NCBI RefSeq assembly: GCF_016545825.1
Contig: NC_052616.1
Coordinates: forward strand, 7,254,001-7,318,000
Origin: Eucalyptus grandis
Taxonomy: Eukaryota > Streptophyta > Magnoliopsida > Myrtales > Myrtaceae
DNA length: 64,000 bases
Reading direction: 5' to 3'
Part shown: one piece after another, positions 1 to 12,045 of the stretch
Numbering within the stretch: position 1 is the first letter of the stretch
Layout of the letters: each line of letters begins with the position of its first letter
Made by a program: the position numbers and the translations under genes
Notes under the pieces: model-generated
Database searches by the model: none
Told to the model about the DNA's origin: nothing
What the model saw: the letters and a program-made list of their open reading frames with translations, nothing else

Positions 1-1640
1 ACACTCTTTTGAGAAAGAGAGAACAAATAACAAACTAATCATATATATATATATATGGAATTAGGTAAACGTATGAATTATTAAAATTTGATTGGGAAAA
101 TGATATAAATGGTTCATGAACTTTGGTTTAGTGTGTAATATCGCCCATAAATTTTTAATTTTGTTCGATGTGATTTTTAAATGGTTGGCAAATGTTTAAT
201 TTAGTCCATTATATATTCAAATGGTTAATGTTGGAAGAACTATTGGAAATCGAGTATTTCACTAAGTTCATTCGATTGTCTCTATTAATAATTAATTGCT
301 ATTTATTGAAAGAAAGTTTAATCTAAAAGTTTAGACTTATTAATGAAGGTATATCGCATTAATATAAAGAGTAGATATGACCATTGTCAAGTAATGTGAA
401 ATTATATTTTAATATTTATTTCTAAGAAAAATGAAGTAGTCTGGAATTTGTGAGATTAATATAATATTTCAAGTGTAAATCACCAGAAATTAGACCGAGG
501 TTAATTAAAAACCTAAATGGGTCGCATGTCTATGTTGTCGTATTTCATGTCATTTAGCTTTGGAGATCGCAGCTCTCAACGAGGAAGGTGGATTTGCTAA
601 ATTCATAATTCAAATTCTAAAATTAAATTGTCTCTCCGTCTGTACCTCCGGATTTAAAAAAAAAAAAAAAATTCTAAAGTTGATTGTCAGCTTGTGGGGA
701 GGTCTTCTCTTCGATAATGTCAAGTTAGACTGTTAACGACAACTCAGTTTTTACTATCTATTTTTTCGTAGATATCTCTTTCAGATTCAGTAATTTTTTT
801 TTTTTTCCTTTAATGAATGACGTTAAAGAAATAAATCTGGATGCTCAAGGACGAAAGTAAGATAAGAAAATTAATCCCTCGTGTCTATCTCTCGGATTTT
901 TTACTTGTTGGTTTTTCCTCTGCCTTTACTCGCCAATTTACGAGAATCCCCATTCAATCTTCGCCGAGTCCCTCTTTCATTCAGCAAGAAAGAGGAGCCC
1001 CTCCATCCTCTATCTCCAAATCTAGGCCAAATCTATCTCTCTTCTATCTTTCTTTACTTTCAAAATCAACTCCTTCCTCCCTTAAACTCGCCAGTCCTTC
1101 ATTCCTTTGAGTTGACCATATCCTCCATCCCCTTTCCTGGCGTGTTTCCGGTAGAGTCGCATATTTTTTTCAAGTTGATGCCTGATGCGGCATGCTATTT
1201 TTAAACAAGAACGTCCCTAATTTCTAAATTTAGTTTAATACGGAAAAGAATGAGATTGCAAGACCCAGACTTTCATACTTGCAATGTCAGATGCCAACAT
1301 AAGCATTTGCAATTTGTAACTTGATGTTCATAAGTTGAGAAGCAAAGAGAAACATAAGCTCAAATTGTATGAACTTAAATTGTTTTTCAATTTTGATTTT
1401 TCGCTTCTCAAAGATTAGAGGAAAAGTAAATGTCATGATTCAAACACAAAGAAAATCAAAGTGAACCAAGACATAAAATTTTCCTTAAAAAAAGCAAATA
1501 TAAAACTCCAGAGATTAATTAATCAAGTGCTGTCGATGAAAAAGCCATTGCCCGGGCAGGGCAATTAGCGTAAATTGGGGCTTTTTGTCGACCAACTTTA
1601 CTTTTCTTTGTGGGCCATATAGAAATGGGGTTGTTCTCAT
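1..1640. other. AT-rich stretch without a recognisable gene
   Basis: Contains an AT dinucleotide run near 41-56, A- and T-tracts near 656-670 and 790-805, and short open frames at 841-1204. Those frames have a mirror copy at 44803-45127 with a few changes but resemble no known protein and overlap in two frames. I read it as intergenic DNA shared by both arms. Confidence 0.6.
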
Positions 1641-2830
1641 AGACTTCCGGCACTTTAAGGTCTGTTTGGTAATACTTCCATTTCGAAGAACAATTTCTTT
1701 TCAGAAATAGTTTTTTTTTTTTTAAATTTCTATTCCTTGGAACAAGAGTAAAAGAACTTATTTGGTAACTATACAAAATTTCTATTCTCATAATGAAAAA
1801 AGAATAGGAATATGTTTGGTATGATCCACAAAAAGAGTTTTTCTTTTTTTCTTTTCTTATTCTTCCTTGCCATTGTGGCTGCTCACCGCTTGCCATTGGC
1901 CACCGATTGACCGCCACCTGTTGGCTGCTGGTCGCCAAAGGTTAATGGCGGTCGGGGTTGGCGATGTGCGGTTGGTGGCAGGTGGTCAATCGGCAGCCAA
2001 GGGTCGCGGTGGCAATGGTCATCGGTTGGACAACGGGGGTAGTGGCAAGGGGCAAGGGTGGCAAGGAAGAAGAAAAGAAAAAAAGAAAAGTAAAAATAAC
2101 TTATTTCTAAAAATTGTTCTTGGGAATATGAAGTTACTTTTTTTTTTTTTAATTTCTCGTTTATATTCCAAATCTATTCTTTGTCTACTTTTCTATTTCG
2201 AAGAATAGAAAAATTAATTGACGTTACCAAACGGATTTCTGTTTTTTTTTCTATATTGGGGAGCAAAAGAACAGAAAAATCAAGGAACAGGAAGATTGCC
2301 AAACAGCCCCATACGGGCTGCATAGGAATGTTTTTGTTCCTTCATTTTTTTGTTATTTTGCTCCTTGGAATTGAAAAAGAGCAGAAATTTGTTTGATAAT
2401 AACAAATAATTTTTCTATTTCGGAATAGAAAAGTATATGAGGAATAGATTTGGAAAAGAACAAGAAATAAAAAAAAAAGTAACTTATTGTTCCTAGGAAT
2501 AATTTCTAGAAATAAGTCATTTTTTCTTTTCTATTTTTCTTTTCTTCTTCTTCCTTGCTGTGGTCGTTGCCCTTGGATCCGCCACTGTCGCAGTTGGCTA
2601 TCAGCCATTGATAGCCATTGCCTGCCGATCGCCAACCCATCGCTCGTCGCCCCGGTCGACGGTTGGCAGCCAACATCGGTAGCGGTGACCAACGAGCAAG
2701 AAGAAAAAAATTAAAAAATTTAAAAAAAAAAATTGTGAATCGTACCAAACACATTCCTATTTTTGTATAGTTATCAAACGCATTGTAAAAATAGAAAATA
2801 ACTATTTTTGAAAAGAAATTATTCCTCAAA
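1640..2830. repeat. Cluster of fold-back MITE-like elements (left arm)
   Basis: Repeated GTTTGGTAA/TTACCAAAC boundaries occur in both orientations (for example 1667, 1765, 1814, 2222, 2390, 2741) beside T-rich tracts and AAATTTCTATTC motifs. The cores are self-complementary, such as ACAGCCCCATACGGGCTGC near 2303-2321. GC-rich centres (1868-2060, 2555-2700) sit between TTCTTCC and GGAAGAA arms. This is the structure of nested fold-back miniature elements. Open frames in it, including the one across 2506-3255, are not credible genes. Mirrored at about 43180-44370. Confidence 0.55.
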
Positions 2831-2943
2831 AGAGAAATGTTACCATTTGCATTCTTACTTTTCAGCCTTCCAAAGAGTGGTACAATAGTTTCAACTTTTA
2901 AAAAAGAAAGAGAGCCATTTTTCTCCTTTTCACACATGGTGTT

Positions 2944-2945
<2 letters not shown>

Positions 2946-3006
<61 letters not shown>
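2946..3006. repeat. GA microsatellite
   Basis: Uninterrupted GA run of about 61 bp. The second tandem copy has only about 18 bp (near 13405) and the right-arm copy about 38 bp of TC (43053-43090), so it is length-variable between copies. Confidence 0.95.
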
Positions 3007-3008
<2 letters not shown>

Positions 3009-3433
3009 CTATTGATAGACCAAGAGAAGAAACTATGGAAGTTACCAGGAAGATAGAGTAGCAAGTGTTCCCGAACTTTAGAGACCCCGTCCTTATCGGC
3101 CAATAGCATTTGACGTTAAGGTCTTTGTCCTGATATATTATGACTTTCTGCTTCAACCATTTTCTCATGGACCCATTAGCATTTGATTGGTTGCTTAGTA
3201 CTACTCCGTTAATGATTGACGAAGAGAGGCCCACGCACAACGTTACTGATGGCATCTCCTGCAGTTGTTACATTAGCAACTTCATTGAGTTTTTAGCTTC
3301 ATCTCAGCATCAGGAGCTAAATTCATACATTTTTCTGGACAACACGAGACAATCCAACTTTCACTTGTACTAATTATTCCATACGGACGTGTGTAATGGA
3401 CTAGTAGTGTTGTTCACACGTATCGGGGTAGTC

Positions 3434-3438
3434 TCTAC
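3434..3438. repeat. Target-site duplication TCTAC, 5' copy
   Basis: Identical to 13179-13183 directly after the 3' LTR; 5 bp is the normal Copia integrase footprint. Confidence 0.93.
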
Positions 3439-4338
3439 TGTTGGAGAAATCTTCTTGAAGTGTTTTGAAGTTGACAAATCGTTTCTATCAGTCTAGTCTG
3501 AAGGCTTGCGGACTATGCTATTTAAAGTCTGAAGACCTTGGGACAGCCACACTCAAGACTCAAAGTCTATCCTCATTGTGATCACTAATCCGTTGAAGAA
3601 AGGTTATCCAGAAATTGGATGTTTCGTTAAGGATTTAACCTTATCAACTAGAGAAGATCTCATGGCTGGAGAAGACATAAACGGAGTCCTTTGATTGATC
3701 GAAGATTGATTCGATAATTGAAGATCCGGTGATTGCCTAAATATTATTGGAAGGTTCTGCTTATGGAAACCGAGATCCTGATTGTATGGGCGAACATGAT
3801 TGATGGGCTATCAACACGTTCCTTTAATAGCTTGAACAATCTTCCTAATTGATTCCGTCTAACGGGTAGATTGGAGGAATTCCTTTGGTAAGTGCCAACG
3901 GGTATGATGGCATAAAGGAGTATATAAGGAAGACTGTCTTAGTTGTTCAAGGTGTGCACGATAGAAGAATTCCAAAGTCTGAAGCTCCTTTTTGTTTAGA
4001 CAAATCCTTTGAGCGAATACTTGTATACGAAAGAGAGTCTATATTTGTGAGAAATCTTGAGGAGGTGTGGTAGAACATCTACTTTGTGGAATCAAGGCAA
4101 AGCTGTGTTGTAACCTCTCTCTTGTTCATAGTGGAATCCAGCCAATAGGCTGTCAGTGAAGAAGAGTGGACGTAGGCTTGATATAAGCTGAACCACTATA
4201 AACCGCGTGTTCAATTTTCTCTTCTCTCGTCTTACTTTGATTATCGTTTCCTCCAACTGTCTAGTATTGTGCAATTGCTTGAGAAAAATTCTTTATATAC
4301 CTATTCACCCCCTCTAGGTACTCATACTAGCAATATCA
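3439..4338 (+). repeat. Sirevirus 5' LTR
   Basis: 900 bp, TGTTGGAG...AATATCA. Aligns end to end with 12046-13178 apart from the SINE insertion and scattered substitutions and indels. Short open frames inside (3885-4073 and 4092-4274 on the minus strand) are non-coding LTR sequence. Confidence 0.94.
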
Positions 4339-4340
4339 AT

Positions 4341-4352
4341 TGGTATCAGAGC
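4341..4352 (+). promoter_or_regulatory. Primer-binding site for initiator Met tRNA
   Basis: TGGTATCAGAGC two bases after the LTR, complementary to the 3' end of plant tRNA-iMet, the standard Copia minus-strand primer. Confidence 0.92.
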
Positions 4353-4400
4353 CCGTGTACTTACTTTATTTGAAGTGTTTTACTTCGTAGTAAAAGATCC

Positions 4401-7400
4401 ATGGCTAGTATGCTAGCACCAGGGCTGATGGAAGGGCAAAGCAATACCATACCACCCTACTTTGATGGAAAGGATTACAACATCTGGAAGAACAAGATGA
4501 AAGCTTTCCTTCGATCAAAGGATCCTACGGAATGGGACGTTGTAGAAAAAGGAATTACTCTTACCACTTTGCATCGGTCTCGAAAGAGGAAAAGAAACCG
4601 ATGAAACCAGCGGAATGTCTCAGGAAGAAATAATCAAGAGACAAGCACTCGATGCAAAAACAATTTACTCGTTATATTGTGCTTTATCACCAACTGAATA
4701 TAATAGAATATCTTCTTGTGGTACAGCAAAAGAAGTTTGGGACAGATTGTATATCACCTATGAAGGAACCAATCGAGTGAAGGAAACAAGAATCAACATT
4801 CTTCTCGGTCAATACGAAGCCTTCGTAATGAAACCAGGAGAATCTATATCGACATGTTTAGTCGTTTACGAGATATTGTGAATGGTCTTGAAAATCAAGG
4901 TCAACCAACTTCGATCCCATGAAGGTAAACAAGCTACTGCGTGGACTCTCCAGGGATTGGAATCACATAAAGACTTCGATAAGAGAGACGCAAAGAATTA
5001 TGCCACTATTTGTCGACGAGCTAATTGGAACTCTTTAGTCTTATGAAGTGGAACGGATCAATGAAGATGAAGATCCAAAAGGTAAGAAATCCATTGCATT
5101 AAAATCAAATGATGATTCGATGATACAGATTCTGAAGAAGATATGGACGATGAGGAGCTTGCTCTCATGATAAGAAGATTAAGAAAACTGAATAGAAAAG
5201 GAAGAAGGTTCAACTCAAAGAAACAAAGCTTTCAAAGACAGCGAGACCAAGTCTCGTTGATGATGAGGAACCAAACAAAGACATAGTCTCGCTTTGAATG
5301 TAAGAAAAAGGGACACATCGACTCCAACTGTCCTCTTCGAAGAAGAAAAAAGGAAAAGCTGAAAGATTTCGAAAAGCTCTCAAAGCCGAAACTTGGAGTG
5401 ACACGAGTGTGAAGAAAGTGATAATGAATATGCCAATCTATGTCGATGGCACAATCGACTCGGACTACTGGATCGACTCGACACGGTGAATTTGAGGCAA
5501 GTAATTTTAAAATTCTTGTCAAAGTTTCTAAATACATTGATGAACGTGTTTCGTCTTAAGACTTCTCTCAAAAGAATTTCCGAACTGAAAAGGAAAACTC
5601 AGCTCTAAAGCAAAAGGAAAATGTTTTAGTAGAAAGAGTTAAAAGTCTAGACTTGACTGTTTCCACTCTTAAAGAAAATGAAGATAATCTTTTAAAAGAA
5701 AATCCTCTTTTAAAAACAGACTTATCAAATATCTCAAAGAAATTTTCAATAGGGTCTGAAAAACTTGAGAAAATTCTTTCAGCTCAAAGACCTTACTTCA
5801 ATAAGTCCGGTCTAGGTATGACAGCAGAAACAATTCCCTTGATTGATTTTCCTAAAGTAAAAGAAAGAATTAAGAAAAGACTCTCGAAAGAGGTTTACAA
5901 AAATCACTTCAAGAAAGTTTTTGTAAAATCGTAGGTAGAAATACTCTCGATGTTCAAAATGCAACAGTCCGGATCACTTTGAAAAGAGTGTCCTATGGTT
6001 TGGAAACCTGTTAAGAAATTATGGGCTAATCTGCTTATGTTACTAACACCAAAGGACCCAAGAAAGTTTGGGTACCAAAGAAAGCTTGAGACTCTTTTTT
6101 AAATGCAGGTCACCGTCAAGAAAAAGGTAAAGTGGTATCTTGACAGTGGATGCTCAAGACACATGACAGGAGACTCAAATTGTTTTATAAAGATTGCTCA
6201 AGTAAATGGTGGAAAAGTTTCATTTGGAGGAAACAAAGCAAAGGGAGTATTGTGGGATTTGGAACTATGAAAATTGGAAATCTCACAATAAGTAATGTTT
6301 CCTTAGTGGAAGGACTCAATTACAATCTTCTCAGCATTAGTCAATTGTGTTATACTAGTTTCAAGATCTTCTTTCAAGAAGGAATATGTTCTGGAATCAG
6401 TAAAGACTCTACTCAGTCCTTCATGGGTCGTAGACATGGAAACATTTATCTTCTGGATGTGAAACCAAATGAATCGCAATGTTTTATCTCAATTCAAGAC
6501 GAAGCAAGCTTATGGCACGAAAGCTTGGTCATGTCAACATGAAGCAATTAGCCAAAATCTCATCAAAACAGCTTGTTCGAGGACTACCCAAATTACCTTA
6601 TCAAAAGACTCGATCCATGCACTCCATGTATTCGGGAAAGCAGGTAAGAAATTCATTTAAGCCAATAAATCATGTCTCTACTAATCATGTACTACGCTTG
6701 CTGCATATGGATCTTTTCGGACCAACCGAACACGAGTATTGGAGGTAAGTAATATTGCCTAGTAATTGTGGACGATTACTCCCGTTTTACTTGGGTATAT
6801 TTCCTTGCAAGTAAGTCTGAAACCTTCTCGTATTTTGAAAAGTTTGCTAAAAAGGTTCAAAATGAAAAAGGATGTGTTATCTCAAGTATAAGAACAGATC
6901 ATGGAGGTGAATTCGAAAATCAAGATTTTACAAAATTTTGTGATGAATCTGGCTTTAATCATGTGTTCTCCTCTCCATATACTCCTTAGCAAAATGGAGT
7001 TGTGGAAAGAAAGAACAGATCTCTTCAGAAATGGCTAGAACTCTTTTAATTGAAAGCAAGATTTCTTCACGATTTTGGGCTGAAGCTGTTTCAACAGCTT
7101 GTTATATCATCAATAGAGTCTTCTTAAGACCTATTCTAGAGAAAACCCCTTTCGAATTGTTCAAAGATAAGAAGCCTATTGTTTCATACTTTCATGTATT
7201 CGGTTGCAAATGTTTTATATTGAAAATGCAAATGATCGAGTTGGTAAGTTTGAAGAAAGATCAGATGAAGGTATCTTCCTTGGATATTCTACATCAAGCA
7301 AAGCCTTGAGTCTATAACAAGAAGAGCGATCGTGGAGGAGTCAATGAATGTCAAATTTCAAGACTCAACGCAAGATGAATCAAGTCGACTCATCAAGAAG

Positions 7401-9174
7401 AGTCCGAAACCTCCCGATCTTCCAAAGCTTACAACTCAAGAAGCATCTCGGACTACGGAAAACCAGCTTCAGGATGTTCGTGAAGATCCAAACAAAGAAA
7501 GAGATCATCAACCGGACGAGATCAACGAGTAACCGGAAGCATAAGTCCGGTCATCCCAAAGATCTTATAATCGGCGAAATGAATGAAGGAATTCGCACCA
7601 GATCCAAAAGGCGAGAAGAGTCTAGTGCTGTGGCTCTTGTTTCTGAAATTGAACCAAAAAGCATAGAAGAAGCTTTATCTGATGAAAGCTGGATTGAGGC
7701 TATGCAAGAAGAGCTCAGACAGTTCAGCATTAATGATGTCTGGGAATTGACATCCAAACCAAAAGGTAAAACTATTATTGGAGCTAAATGGGTGTTCAGA
7801 AACAAGATGAATGAGAAAGGAAAAGTCGTACGAAACAAAGCAAGACTCGTGGCCAAGGTATACGCAAGAAGAAGGAATAGACTATGATGAGACTTACGCT
7901 CCAAAAGAGTAGCAAGGTTAGAAGCTATTCGACCGTTACTTGCGTTTGCTTGTTATAAGAATTTCAGGTTATTCCAAATGGACGTCAAAAGCGCCTTCCT
8001 AAATGGATTTATCCAAGAGGAAGTTTATGTGGAACAACCACCAGGGTTTGAAGACCCAAAGAAACCGGACTCGAGTCTTTAGACGAAAAAGGCTTTGTAT
8101 GGTTTAAAGCAAGCACCTCGAGCTTGGTACGACAGATTAAGTAAGTTCCTAATACAAAATGGTTTTGCCAAAGGTAAAGTAGATACGACTTTATTTATTA
8201 AAAGGAGAACAAAAGTTTCTTACTTGTTCAAATATATGTGGATGACATTATTTTCGGATCTTCTAATGAAAATCTGCAAGAAATTTTCTAAGTCTATGCG
8301 GGATGAATTTGAAATGAGTATGATGGGAGAGTTAACATTCTTTCTTGGTCTTCAAGTAAAACAATTGAAGGAAGGAACTTTTATTTATCAAGAAAAATAT
8401 GTTAATGATCTTGTCAAAAGATTTGGACTGGAAAAGTGCAAAAAGACCGACATACCGATGTCAAGTTCTTTGAAGATAGACAAAGATGAAGAAGGGAAGA
8501 AAGTTGATCAAAAGCTGTACGGGAGCATCATTGGTTCACTTCTTTATCTTACGCTTCTAGACCTCCGACATTTTGTTGAGTGTTTGCATCTGTGCAAGGT
8601 TTCAATCAGATTCTAAAGAATCCCATCTTAGTGCTGCGAAACGCATCATTAAATATGTTGCTTCATCATCAAGCATCGGTCTTTGGTATCCTAAGAAGGA
8701 GACTTTAATCTTCCGGGGATATTCGAGACGCAGATTTGGCTAGTTGCGAGTTGATAGAAAGAGCACTTCGGGGAACCCGCCGTTGCTTGGAAGTAGGACA
8801 AAGTGTCTTGGTTTTCAAGGAAACAAAGCACTTTGTGTCTCTTTCAAACAACGAAGGAGTATGTAGCCACGGGAAGCTGCTGTTCGCAAATTCTATGGAT
8901 AAAACAACAGCTAAGAGACTTTGAAATTGAAGACTCATGCACGGAGATTAATTGCGACAACACCAGCGCTATCAACCTTACCAAAAATCCAATTCTCCAC
9001 TCAAGAGCAAAGCATATAGAGATTCGACATCACTTTATTAGAGACCATGTTCAAAATGGAGATGTTTCAATTCAATTTGTCGACTCAAAGAATCAAGCGG
9101 CGGATATATTCACAAAGCCTTTGGAGAAAAATCAATTTGAGTCTATACACCAGACTCAACATTTTGAGATATGA
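4401..9174 (+). pseudogene. Sirevirus gag-pol, degenerate
   Basis: Gag begins at 4401 (MASMLAPGLMEGQ) with a UBN2-type segment to about 4880. Zinc-knuckle remnants lie near 5293-5335 and 5950-5990, the first lacking its opening cysteine. A protease motif DSGCSRHMTG is at about 6141. GAG-preintegrase follows at about 6460-6660. The integrase core has VDDYSR (about 6765) and RTDHGGEFEN (about 6895), then a stop TAG at 6987-6989, then QNGVVERKNR. Reverse transcriptase spans about 7650-8600; the YVDD codons are at 8235-8246 but lie out of frame with the flanking ORF, and another TAG interrupts near 8080. RNase H spans about 8730-9170 and ends in the usual FTKPLE tail. No intact polyprotein is possible, so the element is non-autonomous now. 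The overlapping partial ORFs between 4401 and 9174 are pieces of this one pseudogene. Confidence 0.93.
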
Positions 9175-9559
9175 GGATATCAAAGTCTAAAGACTTTCAG
9201 ACTCAGACTAACAAGACTTTATCTGAAAGATAGTCTTGGTACGTCCGTCAGACTGTAAGTCTTTCTCTATTGAATCTCATCTTGAAAAGGTACGATCGTC
9301 GGATTTGTGTTTAAATTGTTGCTATATTTAATTGACGTAAATATTGCATCGTTTCATTTTCAAAAGGGAAGTTATTTTTGAAATGGCTATTTTTGCGGAA
9401 AAAGACAATTATTTTGAAAAGGCATATTTTTATTTCCTTTATGACGGTTCGCTTATCCCTCTTTTTAACCGATCGTGAACTGTCGATTCCTCTTCACTTT
9501 TCTCAAACCCTAGAAAGCATCGATCCTCCATTCCCGTTTGTCTTCTTCGTTTAATCCTC

Positions 9560-11560
9560 AAAAAGTTGTCATCTTTCATGGGAAAGTCAAGCAAGAAATC
9601 TTCCAAAAACTGAGAAAGATGTCATCTTCAAGAAAGTCTTCGAGAATTGCAAGTAGGGGACCACGGCGGATGAGTGAGGGGCCTACGCACTTCGATCTTG
9701 CGAAGATGAAGTGACTCCGAACAGCAAGCGAGCCCACAACATTCTCAACAACGTCATTCTCCTCCATCTAGTCCTCAAGGCGTTGATCATCAACAACATG
9801 AAGAAATCATCGAGGATGCAGACTCGTAAGAGTTCAAAAGCCCGCTTATATTTACCGTTTATATCGTGCCCTAAAAGGAATTCGTACTCCTTTGAACTAC
9901 ATTGATGATTTTCTTAAAGACAAAAGGACATGGGAACGAATATATCTTTTGAAAAAAATGGAAAGTTTGGGAATTGCTCGAAAAGGGGTGGCCGAGGAAA
10001 CCCTTGCAAATATCCCAAGTGATCCTCGTGATGGGGCCGAATCTCGTAGATGGGAATGATGATGATATATTATACAGTCAATTCCAACCGAAAATGGGTG
10101 TTGCGGTTGATAATCAAGGAAAAATGGGAGATTTGTTCAGATCAAAGGAGCAAAAGGATATGTACTCGAAATTGCTGAAGCGTGGGGTAATAAACCCTAG
10201 GAGTGTAGATTTTGATTTTCTGGATGCTGTGAATATGAACTTGAGGGAAAAGTTCAGTTATCTTCAACTTGAAAAGTTCGCCCGACTCTATAGAAGCCTA
10301 TGCTGAATTAACTGCATATTTCTATTCAAATCTAAGCTTTTGGATGCGAATAGATTCTCGTTCAGCGTTAAAGACCAAGATTATGTTGTGGATATGAATA
10401 TGCTTTGGCGAGATGTGTTAGAAGTCGAAAGAGGAAGATATCAACCAATCAAAATTTCCATTGCTCGGGCCACTCTTGAACCGGTGAAGGACGGGAGAAC
10501 AGATGAAAAGATCACATACTTAAGGATGGGTGCATTCAACATCTTGATTCACAAGATTGTGATTAATTGCCTCCGACCGAAATCAACTTCCAAGACCGAT
10601 GTTTCAAGTTCGAGGCCAAGCCGATGTATGCCATTCTCTTTGGAAAAAGGTTTTCTCTCTCACACCGTGATGTTTCACATGTATAGAGCAATGATGAAGG
10701 ACAGAGGTCAACTCCCTTACCCAAGCCTTGTTACGAAGTTATTCAGACATCTGAATATTCAGCCTCCACAAATCTTTTGTGTTCGACCATGCGATCATAT
10801 GGTGGTAGGTCTGAAAATGGTAACCAAATTGCGTCTGAAAGAACTGAGCAAGGAGTTGGAGAAATTCAAGGAGAAGACTCCTGCAAAATCTCATCAAATA
10901 TCTTCTGTAGCTAAAAGAAAAGGGAAGGAGCCCATGGTTGCTCCATCCAAGAGAAGAAGAGCTCTCCTTGTTGAGGATGAAGATGATGAGGAAGACATCA
11001 CCATCTCTGCATTGGCTTTGAAGAATTTAAGTCGTCTGTTCCACGAAAGAATCGGAGAAAATGACGAAAGAAGCGAGAGGAGAAGGAAGAAGAAGAAATA
11101 GAAGCTGAAAAAGAAACGAGAGGAGGAAAGACCTGAAGAAGAAAGAAGAGAAGAAGGAGAACTCGAAGAACACTCTTCTCCACCCGTAGGCATGGAAATA
11201 AGGGGAGATCAGGAGAAAGGTGTGAAGTCTTCATGTCCTGATGCAAGTAAAGGAGTCAGTCGCTCACCAGCAGACCCAGAGGATGTTTATGCATCTCAAT
11301 TTCCAGAAGAAGGTCATGAAGTTTCATCGCCAAACCTGCAAAACTATGCTGATCTACCATCGTCTGCATTTACTCCATCAGATCGAGCCGAAGCAAGTAC
11401 TCAAACTGATAATGGAGCAGATTTTTGCAGAATCATGGATATTCTTTTGGAGATGCGAGGTCAGATTTATGCCTTGGGATGCGAAGTTCAAAGCTTGAAG
11501 AATGAAGGTCAAGCTTCTTCCTGTTCATTGAATGATAAAATGCAAGCCCTCTCTATTTAG
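9560..11560 (+). pseudogene. Sirevirus post-pol (env-like) ORF region, broken
   Basis: Open segments at 9974-10306, 10340-11101 and 11192-11560 lie in a consistent order with frameshifts near 10305-10345 and a stop at 11099-11101. The 10340-11101 part (253 codons) has a globular N-terminal region and a highly charged tail with a lysine/arginine cluster (KRKGKEPMVAPSKRRR) and an acidic run (EDEDDEEDI). The last part contains heptad-like sequence (residues about 70-115). Sireviruses of the SIRE1/Maximus type carry such an extra ORF, sometimes called env-like. I see no convincing signal peptide or membrane segment here, so an envelope role is not supported by the sequence. Confidence 0.7.
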
Positions 11561-11698
11561 AATCAGGCCAATGCCAAGAGTGAGGAGATTGCACAGCTAA
11601 AGGAAGACTTTAAAAGGTGGAAGGCATCGTTCGATCTATGGAAGATTTCCAGCTTGTCCGCGTTCCCAAGCAATCTTAACTTCATCTCATCCTTTTTA

Positions 11699-12045
11699 AT
11701 GATGACAAAAGGGGGAGAGATGCAAGATTTGATCAAAAACCTTTCATTCATTAAACTTTTAATTGTTTGTTGGATTGTTTTGTGGTTTGAATCTGTTTGA
11801 CTTTGGTTTGTGTCTGGATGAGAACTGAACTAGACTTGGACTTGACTGCTTCTATTAACCAATATTGATATCTTATAAATGGCTTCATCATATACCGACT
11901 AACCTATTTTCTCGTGGTTGCAGATTCTAGTGTTATTCTGTTAGCCATTTATCTCTATAAGATATGCATATGTGTTTGAGAAATGTTTTGTGTCAAAGAT
12001 ATCCAAATCTACAGGAAAGTTTTGTCACCATCAAAAGGGGGAGAT
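11699..12045 (+). promoter_or_regulatory. Sirevirus polypurine tracts
   Basis: The functional tract AAAAGGGGGAGA (12033-12044) ends one base before the 3' LTR. A second copy, ACAAAAGGGGGAGA, lies near 11704-11717. Multiple identical tracts upstream of the 3' LTR are characteristic of Sireviruses. Confidence 0.85.

Larger units (their letters stand above)
2784..3438 (+). repeat. Tandem-duplicated module, copy 1 (5' part)
   Basis: Starts GTAAAAATAGAAAATAAC and runs to the Sirevirus insertion point; it resumes at 13184-13239 after the element. Copy 2 lies at 13244-13928. The right arm has one copy (about 42540-43185). An unrelated-looking 77-codon frame at 3140-3373 is conserved in all copies but has no recognisable domain. 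Confidence 0.8.

Noticed and set aside
2506..3255. 249-codon minus-strand frame
   Set aside because: It runs through a GA/TC microsatellite and MITE-like DNA, giving a long Ser-Leu repeat, and the right-arm equivalent is broken.
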